Below, piece after piece: positions 1 through 8,151 of a DNA stretch of 64,000 bases. Location of the stretch: the NCBI RefSeq assembly GCF_000300195.1, contig NZ_AMQH01000006.1, positions 1 through 64,000 of the forward strand. The letters run 5' to 3'. Made by a program: the position numbers and the translations under genes. The notes under the pieces are model-generated. The model was not told the DNA's origin. It was given only the letters and a program-made list of their open reading frames with translations, and did no database searches. This DNA comes from Clostridium tunisiense TJ (GTDB taxonomy: Bacteria > Bacillota > Clostridia > Clostridiales > Clostridiaceae). Position 1 is the first letter of the stretch. Each line of letters starts with the position of its first letter.

Positions 1-98
1 ACATTTTAAGTGCTAACTGGACTAAAATGGGGGCAGGAGTAGTATTCAGCAGCCAAGGAAACTATGTTTACGCAACTCAACATTTCTCAACTAACTAA
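1..98 (+). CDS. CAP-domain secreted protein, C-terminal end (partial)
   Basis: This is the last 31 codons of a gene that begins outside the window; the frame starts at base 3 and the stop is at 96-98. The residues (NWTKMGAGVVFSSQGNYVYA) match the C-terminus of the intact CAP proteins ending at 10044, 16669 and 24151, with Gly replacing the usual Ser after KM. It is therefore another member of the dispersed SCP/PR1-like family. Nothing can be said about its N-terminus or promoter. The family is secreted; no enzymatic role is established for it. Confidence 0.9.
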   Translation, partial: ILSANWTKMGAGVVFSSQGNYVYATQHFSTN

Positions 99-221
99 TT
101 GCTAGTCATCTTTGAAAGTGAGCTTAAACTTAGTCATTGGTTAAAACTTGAAATTACTTTAAACATGTAATTAATCAAATTATTAAGGCGTAGCTTTTCT
201 AATTTGATTATAATAGAAGAA

Positions 222-258
222 AAGATGTAGGTGATTAATTTTACCTACATCTTTTTTC
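222..258 (+). terminator. Rho-independent terminator after partial CAP gene
   Basis: An 11-bp perfect stem (222-232 with 243-253) has a 10-nt loop and runs into a T-tract on the + strand. The opposite strand also ends in a short T-run, so it can serve the DegV gene converging from the right. Confidence 0.85.
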
Positions 259-278
259 TTATTAAAGCAAAGTGTTTG

Positions 279-1115
279 TTAGAAAGCTATAACTAATCCA
301 CCATCATCTGCATAGGTGGAACTTAGTCCCTTCATCTCAACAATAACTACCTCTTTAAAATTATATTTCTTTAATACTTCTTCTTTAAAATTTAAAGCTC
401 GATCTAAACAATTGCAATGGGCGATTCCAAGAATCTTTTCTTCTAAATTGCTACCCTCTTCACCAATGATTTCTAAAAATCTATTAAAGGCTTTTTTATA
501 GCCTCTAGTTTTTTCAACTAACTTAATTGTTCCTTCCTCTGTAGCCCCCATTATTGGTTTAATTGCTAGCATGTTGGCAACCTTTGCAACAAAAGGATTT
601 AATCTACCAGCCTTAGCTAAATGATCTAAGCTTTCTAGTAAGAAAAAAGTTTTCATTTCTTTTATATATTTAGCAACCTTTTCCACAATCTCTAATTCTG
701 TAAAGTTTTTTTTGCTAAGTTCATTAATTTTAAGAGCAATTACAGTTTCTCCTGCAGATGCACTTAATGAATCAAATACATGGATAAACTTTTGTCCAAA
801 CTCTTCCAAAAATATGTTTTTAGCTAAAACTGCACTATTATAGCTTCCACTTAATTTATTAGATAGAGTTACTACAAAAACGCTGTCCTCCCCTTCATAT
901 CTTTTAATATAATCCTGCGGCGATGGACAAGACGTTTTAGGTGGAGTTTCGCACTCTCCCATTGACTTAACATACTGTTTTATATCTAAATTTTCATCAT
1001 CAATATAACTTTTGTCTCCCAACTGTAAGGTTAGAGGCGCAATTTCAATATTCATCTCTTCTTTCATTTCCTTGGATAAATCACAACTACTGTCTGCAAT
1101 AATTTTTATTTTCAT
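279..1115 (-). CDS. DegV family fatty-acid-binding protein
   Basis: DegV-fold proteins bind a fatty acid in the cleft between two domains; in Firmicutes some act as FakB partners of the fatty-acid kinase FakA. The protein opens with the typical KIIADSSCDLS segment and carries the family motifs TSCPSP and LSGSYNSA. At 278 aa it has the usual full length. A longer reading from 1133 exists, but AGGAG lies about 10 nt before the ATG at 1115, so the shorter start is chosen. No fakA is next to it, which is normal for the family. Which lipid it binds cannot be told. Confidence 0.9.
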   Translation of the reverse strand: MKIKIIADSSCDLSKEMKEEMNIEIAPLTLQLGDKSYIDDENLDIKQYVKSMGECETPPKTSCPSPQDYIKRYEGEDSVFVVTLSNKLSGSYNSAVLAKNIFLEEFGQKFIHVFDSLSASAGETVIALKINELSKKNFTELEIVEKVAKYIKEMKTFFLLESLDHLAKAGRLNPFVAKVANMLAIKPIMGATEEGTIKLVEKTRGYKKAFNRFLEIIGEEGSNLEEKILGIAHCNCLDRALNFKEEVLKKYNFKEVVIVEMKGLSSTYADDGGLVIAF

Positions 1116-1645
1116 ATCACTTCTTCTCCTCATCTTTTTAAAATGCCTGTAATATATAATACAAAATGTAGAAACCTACTTTTTTACTCTTAATTCGAAG
1201 ATTAAATACCAAAATACTCAAACTCATATAAGAAACCCCTGTATTTATAAAGTCTACTTCTCTCGAAGTTCTTTACATACATATTAATTTTAAAATTAAT
1301 GCCCGTAAAATAACTTCCCTCATTGGGTTATATTTACATTAATTATACCATTTTATAATTAAAATTCACAGTATTTATAAAGTTTTTGTCCTTTAATTAT
1401 TAATATAATCCCTAATTTTCTAAACCTTATTCCTCTATTAAAAAACACTTAAACAATTTGGATTTAGATAATATTTTTTTACTGTACAAGGGGTTTACCA
1501 TAATACTCTAATAATCACAAAGCCCTTGTTGTTAACTGGTTATCCTAGCTTTTATAAAATAGCTTTATAATTCTTACTTGTGCTTAAGTACGTTTTTATA
1601 CCTTATCCTATATTATATAATGTTAAAAATATTTGTAATATTTTC
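1116..1645. other. Intergenic region, no gene seen
   Basis: AT-rich spacer upstream of both DegV (minus) and the T-box leader (plus). It holds an imperfect hairpin at about 1305-1337 (GTAAA...TTTAC arms enclosing CCC/GGG) and a small CTTC/GAAG hairpin near 1257-1268. Either could lie in a DegV leader. No open reading frame with a ribosome site was found. Confidence 0.5.
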
Positions 1646-1674
1646 TTGACATCTGCTTATATTAGTATTAGAAT
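1646..1674 (+). promoter_or_regulatory. Sigma-A promoter of the aspS T-box leader
   Basis: A consensus TTGACA at 1646-1651 is separated by exactly 17 nt from TAGAAT at 1669-1674. Transcription would start near 1682, immediately before the T-box RNA. Confidence 0.85.
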
Positions 1675-1689
1675 AATAAAAAAATGTTT

Positions 1690-1936
1690 AATTCAATGAA
1701 GGGAAGAGTAAATATTAACTAGTATCCAAAGCGAGTGGGGGATGGTGTAAGCTCCATGAGAACATTAATATTGAAGGACCTCCCAGAGAAGTTTGCTTGA
1801 ACCTATTTATTTCAAGTAGAGCAAACCGGCAGCCTCCGTTAAAAGGTTTTGAGATGACTTAAATAAACTTTTTGTCAAATTAGGATGGTACCGTGAAGCT
1901 TATGCTCTCACTCCTACATGGAGTGGGAGCTTTTAT
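1690..1936 (+). ncRNA. T-box leader with GAC (Asp) specifier
   Basis: The leader has the canonical Stem I parts: AGCGAGTGGGGGATGGTG (AG bulge and distal loop region, 1730-1747) and a helix AATATTAA (1711-1718) with TTAATATT. By analogy with the glyQS T-box layout, the 3' strand of the specifier loop reads GAAG-GAC-C, placing codon GAC (Asp) at 1777-1779. The T-box sequence AGGATGGTACCGTG is at 1882-1895, and a terminator (stem 1904-1914/1920-1930 plus T-run) follows. Uncharged tRNA-Asp would stabilise the antiterminator and allow transcription of the downstream synthetase. Confidence 0.9.
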
Positions 1937-2121
1937 TTTCTCTAATTTTGGGCCCACTTTAGAGAAATTATAGCTTACTTGTTTCCTCATTTAATTTGAT
2001 CTTTAAGTAATATTAAGAAGTGTTTTATTTTAGTTTAGTATTGTACCTTTTCAATTCGAAAACACCATAAAGGTTATATGCTGATTTAACTTTAAAATTC
2101 TACTTAATTATTTAAGTTAAT

Positions 2122-2174
2122 AAGGGTGGTACCGCGATTTTTCGCCCCTTGAGTTTTTACTCAAGGGGCTTTGT
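2122..2174 (+). ncRNA. Second T-box antiterminator/terminator module without Stem I
   Basis: A perfect T-box motif (AAGGGTGGTACCGCG, 2122-2136) is followed by a strong terminator, 11-bp stem 2144-2154/2159-2169 with loop TTTT and T-run. In the 185 nt between the first terminator and this motif I find no AGCGAG, GATGGTG or other Stem I signature. It is either a degenerate remnant of a tandem T-box or an unusual reduced module. The region after it (2175-2395) contains only a loose inverted repeat (CTTTGGAAGC near 2250 with GCTTCCAAAA near 2335). Confidence 0.75.
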
Positions 2175-2407
2175 GTTTCCCAAATAAGCTTATTTCTTAA
2201 ACAAGGATTTTATATATTAATTAAATAATGAACAAGTTCATTTTGTTAACAACTTTGGAAGCAGATTTAGACTGCCACCAAAGCAACTTATCTAGACTTT
2301 ATAACTGCCATTTTAGAAGATGTCAGACTTAAAGCTTCCAAAATTTTGTTAAAATTCACCCAGTTTGAAAATACATTAATGAGTTTATTATAAAAAGGAG
2401 AATTATT

Positions 2408-3697
2408 ATGGAAAGAGTAATTATAGAAAATTTAGAAAAATATATTGGAGAAAAAATATTAATTAAAGGATGGGTTCATAGAGTTAGAAAGCTTAAAGCT
2501 ATAACTTTCCTTATATTAAGAGATCGAACAGGTATGGTTCAATGTGTAGTTGATAATAATTTTATGGATATTAGTAGTTTAAAGTTGGAATCTGTAATTT
2601 CTATAGAAGGACTTTTAAAAGAAGGTACTAACACCTTGAATCCCTTTGAAGTTTTGATAGAAAAATTAGAGGTTTTAAATGAAGTTCAAGAAGAACTTCC
2701 CATTGAAATAAACAAAAAAGAATTAGAAGTTAATTTAGATACTATGCTAAATAATAGAGTTCTAAGTTTAAGACAAGAAAAAAAGCATTCCATATTTAAG
2801 ATTCAAGGAATAATTGCTGAGGGCTTCAGAGAATTTTTAATTAAACAAGGTTTTACAGAGATTTTCACCCCTAAAATTGTAGCAGAAGGCGCTGAAGGTG
2901 GCACGGATATGTTTGAAATAAAATATTTTGAAAATAAGGCATATCTAGCCCAAAGCCCCCAATTTTATAAGCAAATGATGGTAGGTGCTGGCTATGAAAG
3001 AGTTTTTGAAGTAGGTGCCGTTTATCGAGCTGAACAGCATAATACTAATAGGCATTTAAATGAGTATATAAGTATGGACCTTGAAATGGGTTTTATAGAA
3101 AATGAAGAAGATTTAATGAAACTGGAGGAAAGTCTTCTAAAATATATACTCACCAAGCTTGAAAATCAAGGTGAAAAGTGTTTGAAAATCTTGGAAGTAA
3201 GCCTTCCCGAAATTAAAGATTCTATACCAAAGCTTAGTTTTAGTAATGCCTTAGAAATTTTAAAAACCCAATATGGAAAAACAGACCTTGAAGGTGACTT
3301 AGACCCTGAAGGCGAAAAGCTTATATGTAAGTACTCTAAAGAAAAACTCGGCAGTGAATTTTTATTTTTAACTAATTATCCAAGAAGAAAAAGACCTATG
3401 TATACTATGCCCTTAGGTGAAGAAGAAACTCGTTCCTTTGACCTTTTATTTAGAGGTCTTGAAATTACCACTGGTGGACAAAGAATTCATAGTTACAACA
3501 TGCTTATAGAAAATATTCTCTATAAAGGGCTCACTCCTGAAAATTACGAAGGTTATACTAATACCTTTAAATACGGTATGCCACCTCATGGTGGCCTTGC
3601 AATCGGTCTTGAAAGACTTACTGCACAACTTTTAGGTTTATCTAATGTAAGAGAAACCTCCTTATTTCCAAGAGATAGAACTAGATTAACTCCTTAA
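2408..3697 (+). CDS. aspS: Archaeal-type (probably non-discriminating) aspartyl-tRNA synthetase
   Basis: This class II synthetase attaches Asp to tRNA-Asp and, in the non-discriminating form, also to tRNA-Asn. At 429 aa it has an N-terminal OB-fold (about residues 1-105, beginning [18 protein letters not shown]) and a catalytic domain with motif 2 ([18 protein letters not shown]) and motif 3 (GLAIGLERL). It ends [10 protein letters not shown], the archaeal AspRS signature, and lacks the large bacterial insertion domain. AAAAGGAG precedes the ATG. The Asp specifier of the T-box leader supports AspRS over AsnRS. A discriminating AsnRS of related fold is the main alternative. No gatCAB genes are adjacent, so any indirect Asn-tRNA pathway must be encoded elsewhere. 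Confidence 0.85.
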   Translation: MERVIIENLEKYIGEKILIKGWVHRVRKLKAITFLILRDRTGMVQCVVDNNFMDISSLKLESVISIEGLLKEGTNTLNPFEVLIEKLEVLNEVQEELPIEINKKELEVNLDTMLNNRVLSLRQEKKHSIFKIQGIIAEGFREFLIKQGFTEIFTPKIVAEGAEGGTDMFEIKYFENKAYLAQSPQFYKQMMVGAGYERVFEVGAVYRAEQHNTNRHLNEYISMDLEMGFIENEEDLMKLEESLLKYILTKLENQGEKCLKILEVSLPEIKDSIPKLSFSNALEILKTQYGKTDLEGDLDPEGEKLICKYSKEKLGSEFLFLTNYPRRKRPMYTMPLGEEETRSFDLLFRGLEITTGGQRIHSYNMLIENILYKGLTPENYEGYTNTFKYGMPPHGGLAIGLERLTAQLLGLSNVRETSLFPRDRTRLTP

Positions 3698-3831
3698 GAG
3701 CTAATTACAAAACTAATCCTTTATATTTTAAAATCCTGTTGTGAATTTTTCATTTATAAATATTTTTATTAAAAAATAGCACAGCATTTTAATACTCTTA
3801 ACTAAGTTAAAATGAAGCATTTATGACAATG

Positions 3832-3878
3832 TAAAAAATGATCACAAGAGAATATAATAATCATACTCTTGTGATCAT
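3832..3878 (-). terminator. Terminator of murA, possibly bidirectional
   Basis: Perfect 13-bp inverted repeat (3838-3850 with 3866-3878). Read on the minus strand it is followed by six T residues, so it terminates murA. It lies between two convergent genes and may also stop aspS transcripts. Confidence 0.85.
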
Positions 3879-3901
3879 AAATACTTAGTTAGTTATTATA
3901 C

Positions 3902-5200
3902 TTATCCATAAATCTCATCTATTTCTAAATTTGTATCGGTAATATCGGCGTTTTCACAGATTCTTATACTTACCCCTAAACTACTAAATATATCTATAAT
4001 ATTTTCATATCCTCTTTCAATATGCTCAACTCCAGTAATTTTTGTAACCCCTTCAGCTCCTAAGGCTGCAAGTATCAAAGAAATTCCTGCTCTCACATCA
4101 GAAGCATGAACCCATGCACCTTTTAAGGTTCTTCTTCCTGGAATTACTGCACTACCTTCTCTCAAAATAATATCTGCTCCCATTTTATTCAGCTCTACAC
4201 AATGGTTAAATCTATTTGGATATACATTTTCAACTATAGTACTATGACTATTAGCTCCAATTAATAGTGACGTAATTGGCTGTTGTAGGTCTGTTGCAAA
4301 ACTGGGATACATTCCAGTCTTAATATTAACTCCATTTAAATTCCCATCAGAAAAAGCTTTGATATAATTATCCCCTTCTTCAATTTCCATTCCTGCTTCT
4401 TGGAGCTTAGCAATGCAATTATGAAGGTGCTCTGGAATCACGTTATTAACTATTATACTTCCTCCAGTAATACCAACGCTCATAAGAAAACTAGCTGCAA
4501 TTAACCTGTCCGGGATAATAGAATGTTCCGTGCCTTTTAGTTCTTTCACACCCTCAATAACTAGAGTATCTGTTCCAGCTCCCTTAATTTGAGCTCCCAT
4601 CTTATTTAAAAAAATTGCTAAATCTACTACTTCAGGATCCCTAGCTGCATTCCTAAGTACCGTTCTTCCTTCTGCTAAAATAGAAGCTAAAAGCACATTA
4701 ATAGTTGCTCCACAAGTTATAACATCAAAATAAATATCTGCTCCCGTAAGTTTTTCCGCCTCAACCACATAAAAATCTTTATGAAAGGTAAATTTAGCTC
4801 CTAAAGCTTCCAGCCCCTTAACATGCTGATCTATAGGTCTAGAACCAAAATCATCTCCCCCTGGATAGCCTATGGAAACCTTCTTCTGCTTTGCAAGTAA
4901 AGCTCCCACAAAATAATAAGCCGCCCTATACTTTGATGACATTTCTTGTTCTATAAAGGCACTATGAATTTGGGATGGATTTATTTTTACACTATCTACC
5001 TCTTCACATATAGTACCACCTATGTTGCTAATAATATCATATATAACTTTTACATCAGAAATATGTGGAATATTTTTTAAAATTACAGGTTCATTTGATA
5101 AACAACAGGCAGTTAATATTGGTAACGAACTATTTTTCGATCCTGATATAGACACATTACCATTTATACTTTTACTTTTCTCAACCTCAATCCAACGCAT
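3902..5200 (-). CDS. murA: UDP-N-acetylglucosamine 1-carboxyvinyltransferase with Asp at the catalytic Cys position
   Basis: MurA transfers enolpyruvate from PEP to UDP-GlcNAc, the first committed step of peptidoglycan synthesis, in the cytoplasm. The 432-aa protein has the SGSKN motif (Lys22, Asn23), the RPID arginine (Arg121), FATDLQQP carrying the catalytic base Asp, and SDVRAGISLILA near the end. The fosfomycin-binding loop reads PGGDDFGSRP where E. coli has PGGCAIGARP, so the nucleophilic Cys115 position holds Asp116. In M. tuberculosis and Chlamydia the same Cys-to-Asp difference gives an active, fosfomycin-insensitive enzyme. It could be the only MurA or a second paralogue. It stands alone, with AAGGTG just before the ATG. 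Confidence 0.93.
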   Translation of the reverse strand: MRWIEVEKSKSINGNVSISGSKNSSLPILTACCLSNEPVILKNIPHISDVKVIYDIISNIGGTICEEVDSVKINPSQIHSAFIEQEMSSKYRAAYYFVGALLAKQKKVSIGYPGGDDFGSRPIDQHVKGLEALGAKFTFHKDFYVVEAEKLTGADIYFDVITCGATINVLLASILAEGRTVLRNAARDPEVVDLAIFLNKMGAQIKGAGTDTLVIEGVKELKGTEHSIIPDRLIAASFLMSVGITGGSIIVNNVIPEHLHNCIAKLQEAGMEIEEGDNYIKAFSDGNLNGVNIKTGMYPSFATDLQQPITSLLIGANSHSTIVENVYPNRFNHCVELNKMGADIILREGSAVIPGRRTLKGAWVHASDVRAGISLILAALGAEGVTKITGVEHIERGYENIIDIFSSLGVSIRICENADITDTNLEIDEIYG

Positions 5201-5545
5201 ACACCTTACCTACCTTTTCCACATTACTAGTTCTATTAATCTTTTACTGCTTCACTGTTGCTTTCTTTATTTTTACTTGAAAATAATCGGCTATTAATTA
5301 TATAAATAATTTTCATTATAATTTTTACTAATATAGTATATCATGTTAGTTATAGCAATTAAAGATTCTTATACTATTTATTATAGTATTTCCACTGGTA
5401 ATTTTTTTTAAAGACCTAATTTTAAAATTGTTTTACCTTTTTTAAACAACAGAAAAATATTAATATATCCATAAATATATAACCACATTAACTTGGTAAG
5501 GTATATTTACTTTTGAAATGATTTTGAAGTGAATTACCTATATAT
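5201..5545. other. Intergenic region upstream of murA
   Basis: Very AT-rich. A TATAAT-like -10 on the minus strand (around 5318-5323) without a good -35 may drive murA. I see no gene or conserved RNA here. Confidence 0.4.
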
Positions 5546-5587
5546 TTAAAAAAACACCTCTCAAATCATAAAATGATTTGAAGGTGC
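5546..5587 (-). terminator. Terminator downstream of hflX
   Basis: On the minus strand CACCTTCAAATCA pairs with TGATTTGAGAGGTG (one bulge) and is followed by seven T residues. It lies about 90 nt after the hflX stop codon. Confidence 0.85.
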
Positions 5588-5677
5588 TTAAGTTTTTAAT
5601 ATCTTTATAATAAGCATAGCAAATAAGATGGAATAATACTAACAATTTCAAAGTTTTTATTGTAATTAGCTTTATAT

Positions 5678-6964
5678 TTACTGCTCTATGAGGGTAACTT
5701 CGTCACTGGCAATTAAAAATTCTTCGTGTTTTTCAAAGTCAACTTTGCTGCACTCTAAATCTAATAGAACTCCATGGTTTTCATATCTCATAGATTTTAC
5801 ATTAGCTTTGTCCTTCAAATGAGAAACTATATTCCCTCTATCATAAGGTATTAGCATCTCACATTGAACATATTCATTAAAGATCCTCTTACTTATCAAT
5901 TCTATTAATTTATCTATTCCTATTTTTTTCTTAGCTGAAATATATGCGGTATCACTTTCCTCTAATAAAACAGTGGTCTCTACTAAATCAACTTTATTAT
6001 AAGCATAAATTACAGGTATATCTCCTGCCCCTATTTGGTTCAAAGTATCCTTTGTAACCTCTATTTGATGCTTATAATTTGGATTTGAATAATCTACAAC
6101 GTGTATTAATAAATCTGCTTCACTTACTTCTTCCAAGGTTGATCGAAAAGCCTTTACTAAATCATGGGGTAAATTACTAACAAACCCAACAGTATCAGAT
6201 AACAAAAAGTTTTTATTATCTGGAAGAACTATGCTTCTAACTGAGGTTTCAAGGGTAGCGAATAACATATCTTTCTCAAAAACCTTCTTTTCCTCGGATA
6301 TTTTAAAGCTATCTATCATTGCATTCATTACCGTAGATTTACCTGCATTAGTATACCCAACCAATGCTACTACCGGAATATGATTTTTGCTTCTTCTTTT
6401 ACGTTGAGTTTGTCTTTGAAATACAACATTTTCTAGTTCTCTATTTAAAGCTACTATTCTCTCTTCTACCTTTCTACGGTCAAGTTCTAGCTTTTTCTCA
6501 CCAGTTCCCTTATTTTTTGTTCCTACCCCACCACTTTGGCGTCCTAAATTTTCACGAGAACCTATTAGACGGGGCAACATATATTTTAAATTAGCCACTT
6601 CAACCTGAAGCTTTGCTTCATGGGTTTGTGCTCTTTGGGCAAATATCTCTAAAATTAATGCAGTTCTATCTAAAATCCTACACTTTAAAGTTTTTTCTAG
6701 GTTTCTAAGTTGAGATGGACTTAGCTCATTATTAAAGATGATCACATTGCTTTGTGTTTCTTCTATTAAATAAAGAACCTCTTTAACTTTTCCAGTACCA
6801 ATATAAAGTGGGTTATTACTAGCTTTTAAGTTTTGTGTTACTTCTCCTGTGACCTGAAAATCACATGCAAGGGCTAGGTTACTAAGTTCCTCCATAGATT
6901 CCTTAAAATCTGATTTATTGTTTAAATTTACACCTACTAATAATGCTTTTTGTTTTTGTTCCAT
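5678..6964 (-). CDS. hflX: GTPase HflX (ribosome-splitting / rescue factor)
   Basis: HflX binds the 50S subunit and splits stalled 70S ribosomes; in Listeria and some actinobacteria, HflX homologues give resistance to macrolides and lincosamides. The 428-aa protein has the glycine-rich N-terminal HflX domain (about 1-195, including the LGRQSGGVGTKNKGTGEKKLE linker region) and a G domain with G1 GYTNAGKST (203-211), G3 DTVGF and G4 NKVD, then a short C-terminal domain. AAAGGAG lies about 9 nt upstream of the ATG. A perfect 11-bp hairpin (6988-7014) sits just 5' of the ribosome site. The gene follows a leader of roughly 660 nt with short ORFs and a terminator, which suggests control by ribosome stalling. 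Confidence 0.93.
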   Translation of the reverse strand: MEQKQKALLVGVNLNNKSDFKESMEELSNLALACDFQVTGEVTQNLKASNNPLYIGTGKVKEVLYLIEETQSNVIIFNNELSPSQLRNLEKTLKCRILDRTALILEIFAQRAQTHEAKLQVEVANLKYMLPRLIGSRENLGRQSGGVGTKNKGTGEKKLELDRRKVEERIVALNRELENVVFQRQTQRKRRSKNHIPVVALVGYTNAGKSTVMNAMIDSFKISEEKKVFEKDMLFATLETSVRSIVLPDNKNFLLSDTVGFVSNLPHDLVKAFRSTLEEVSEADLLIHVVDYSNPNYKHQIEVTKDTLNQIGAGDIPVIYAYNKVDLVETTVLLEESDTAYISAKKKIGIDKLIELISKRIFNEYVQCEMLIPYDRGNIVSHLKDKANVKSMRYENHGVLLDLECSKVDFEKHEEFLIASDEVTLIEQ

Positions 6965-6987
6965 ATACTATACTCTCCTTTAAATAA

Positions 6988-7014
6988 TCAATTTATTGGT
7001 TTTCAATAAATTGA
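6988..7014 (-). promoter_or_regulatory. Perfect 11-bp hairpin next to the hflX ribosome site
   Basis: TCAATTTATTG pairs with CAATAAATTGA around a 5-nt loop, ending about 10 nt before the hflX Shine-Dalgarno. It could modulate ribosome access. Confidence 0.55.
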
Positions 7015-7197
7015 ATTTGCCATTTTTAATTTTCATAGCACGGAATCATGACAATTTCCACATTTAAAGGGATTCTACTTTGCAAGTAAAAATTAAATGA
7101 GAACTCCCTAAAAGGTACATGGGGTAAAATAATATCTAAACTCTCTATGATAGTTATTTTTTTACATACCGTCATGTAGGAAGTCATAATCCCGGTA

Positions 7198-7242
7198 TTA
7201 AGCTCTTAATCTGATACTGAATATACATGCCTTTAAAATCAT
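7198..7242 (-). CDS. 14-codon ORF downstream of the attenuator (candidate leader peptide)
   Basis: ATG is preceded by AAGGAGG at 8 nt, stronger than most genes here. The peptide reads MILKACIFSIRLRA. It lies between the terminator and hflX, so it is translated only in read-through transcripts. It may be a second regulatory uORF or may have arisen by chance. Confidence 0.45.
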   Translation of the reverse strand: MILKACIFSIRLRA

Positions 7243-7261
7243 TTTTAATTCCTCCTTGCAT

Positions 7262-7302
7262 AATAAAAAGGCTGCAAATGAACATACGTCACCTGCAACC
7301 TT
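7262..7302 (-). terminator. Attenuator terminator in the hflX leader
   Basis: On the minus strand AAGGTTGCAGGTG pairs with CATTTGCAGCCTT and is followed by a T-run. It is about 300 nt upstream of hflX and abuts the stop codon of the 22-codon ORF, so a ribosome on that ORF could disturb it. Confidence 0.75.
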
Positions 7303-7369
7303 AAAATACATTATTAACAAAACAAAAATATATAGAAGGCAATAAAAATAATAACAAATTATTACCCAC
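7301..7369 (-). CDS. 22-codon hydrophobic ORF in hflX leader
   Basis: GTG start with AAGGAG just upstream; the peptide begins MGNNLLLFLLPSIYFC and is strongly hydrophobic. Its stop codon overlaps the base of the terminator stem, the expected geometry for transcription attenuation. Existence as a translated peptide is inferred. Confidence 0.45.
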   Translation of the reverse strand: MGNNLLLFLLPSIYFCFVNNVF

Positions 7370-7565
7370 TCTTCTCCTTAAAATTTCTCTTCATCAAAGC
7401 CCGATAAAGAAACATTATGGTAGTTTATATAAATTGTTTTTAAATAAAGATGTTTTTTGGTATTAAAGCGGTTATGAATATTCTTTGAAAGAGTCCTGAA
7501 TAAGGCATAACAAATAAACCAAAACTCTTAGAGTTTTGTACCTTATCAATTATTTAGTTGCTTTA

Positions 7566-7604
7566 TTAAACTAAATCACGGAATCTTAAAAAGAAAATTA
7601 ACAC
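7566..7604 (-). CDS. 12-codon leader ORF near the hflX transcription start
   Basis: GTG start with AGGTGAGGTG 6 nt upstream, only about 25 nt after the predicted transcription start. The peptide reads MLIFFLRFRDLV. This position and ribosome-site strength fit a sensor peptide for antibiotic-stalled ribosomes. Confidence 0.55.
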   Translation of the reverse strand: MLIFFLRFRDLV

Positions 7605-7636
7605 CGTTTTCACCTCACCTTTTAACTTTTCAATTA

Positions 7637-7666
7637 ATTATAACATAAATAATAACAGTAAATCAA
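7637..7666 (-). promoter_or_regulatory. Promoter of the hflX leader
   Basis: On the minus strand TTGATT (complement of 7661-7666) and TATAAT (complement of 7637-7642) are 18 nt apart. The position fits a start near 7630. Confidence 0.7.
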
Positions 7667-7980
7667 CATTCAATTCAATAATCTTCCATATAATCCTATT
7701 AATTTACTATGGATGCAGGTGATGAAACATTTTTTTATATTCTTTAGCCACTCCCCCCAAGGTTATCACTGCTGGTGAAAGTTATCCTCAAAGTATTTGT
7801 ATATACACTTAGCTTTTCTATGGTAATCATAAATAAGTGTATTTAATCTTCTCCTGAAAAATATTAAAGACCATAAAAACTATAATGATGCTTTATTTGT
7901 TTCACAATTACCGGCCTCCCCCTCTTAATAATGAAAATAAGTCGACACTTTTTTAATTTTATTAATGAAATCTGGATTGT
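7667..7980. other. Intergenic region between hflX and the CAP gene pair
   Basis: No gene, RNA or repeat could be supported here apart from short AT-rich hairpins (for example the ACACTTA...TAAGTGT pair near 7805-7840). Confidence 0.4.
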
Positions 7981-8012
7981 TTTACCCCTATTATGAAAAC
8001 CTTGGATAGGGG

Positions 8013-8041
8013 TTGTTTTAGTTTTTATCCCATGTTAAGAT
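8013..8041 (+). promoter_or_regulatory. CAP-gene promoter (copy 1)
   Basis: TTGTTT (8013-8018), 17-nt spacer, TAAGAT (8036-8041). The same promoter with the same spacing stands before the CAP genes at 15821 and 22752. Just upstream an inverted repeat (ACCCCTAT/ATAGGGGT, 7983-8012 region) is conserved in position, possibly an operator. Confidence 0.75.
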
Positions 8042-8151
8042 ATGTTCATCAGCAAAGTACTGAAGCAATAAAAGCTACTGATTGCCACAAGGAGTTACAC
8101 ATACCCCCAAGGAAATAAGCAGCAAAATAAAAAATAAGGAGTTGTTGATAT

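Larger units (their letters stand above)
6965..7630 (-). promoter_or_regulatory. hflX leader: short ORFs plus attenuator
   Basis: Between the promoter (7637-7666) and hflX the minus strand carries, in order: a 12-codon ORF with excellent ribosome site (7566-7604); a perfect 8-bp hairpin CAAAACTC/GAGTTTTG near 7520-7540; a 22-codon ORF (7301-7369); a terminator overlapping its stop (7262-7302); a 14-codon ORF (7198-7242) with AAGGAGG; and an 11-bp hairpin next to the hflX ribosome site (6988-7014). The arrangement resembles antibiotic-responsive attenuators of Firmicute ribosome-protection genes. The function is inferred from layout only. Confidence 0.7.

Noticed and set aside
5022..5297. 91-codon + strand frame at the murA start
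   Set aside because: It is antisense to murA, with no ribosome site and no protein-like pattern.
7983..8151. CAP leader as a known riboswitch (c-di-GMP-I or -II, T-box, preQ1)
   Set aside because: None of the conserved cores of these riboswitches is present, and the leader segments vary between copies.
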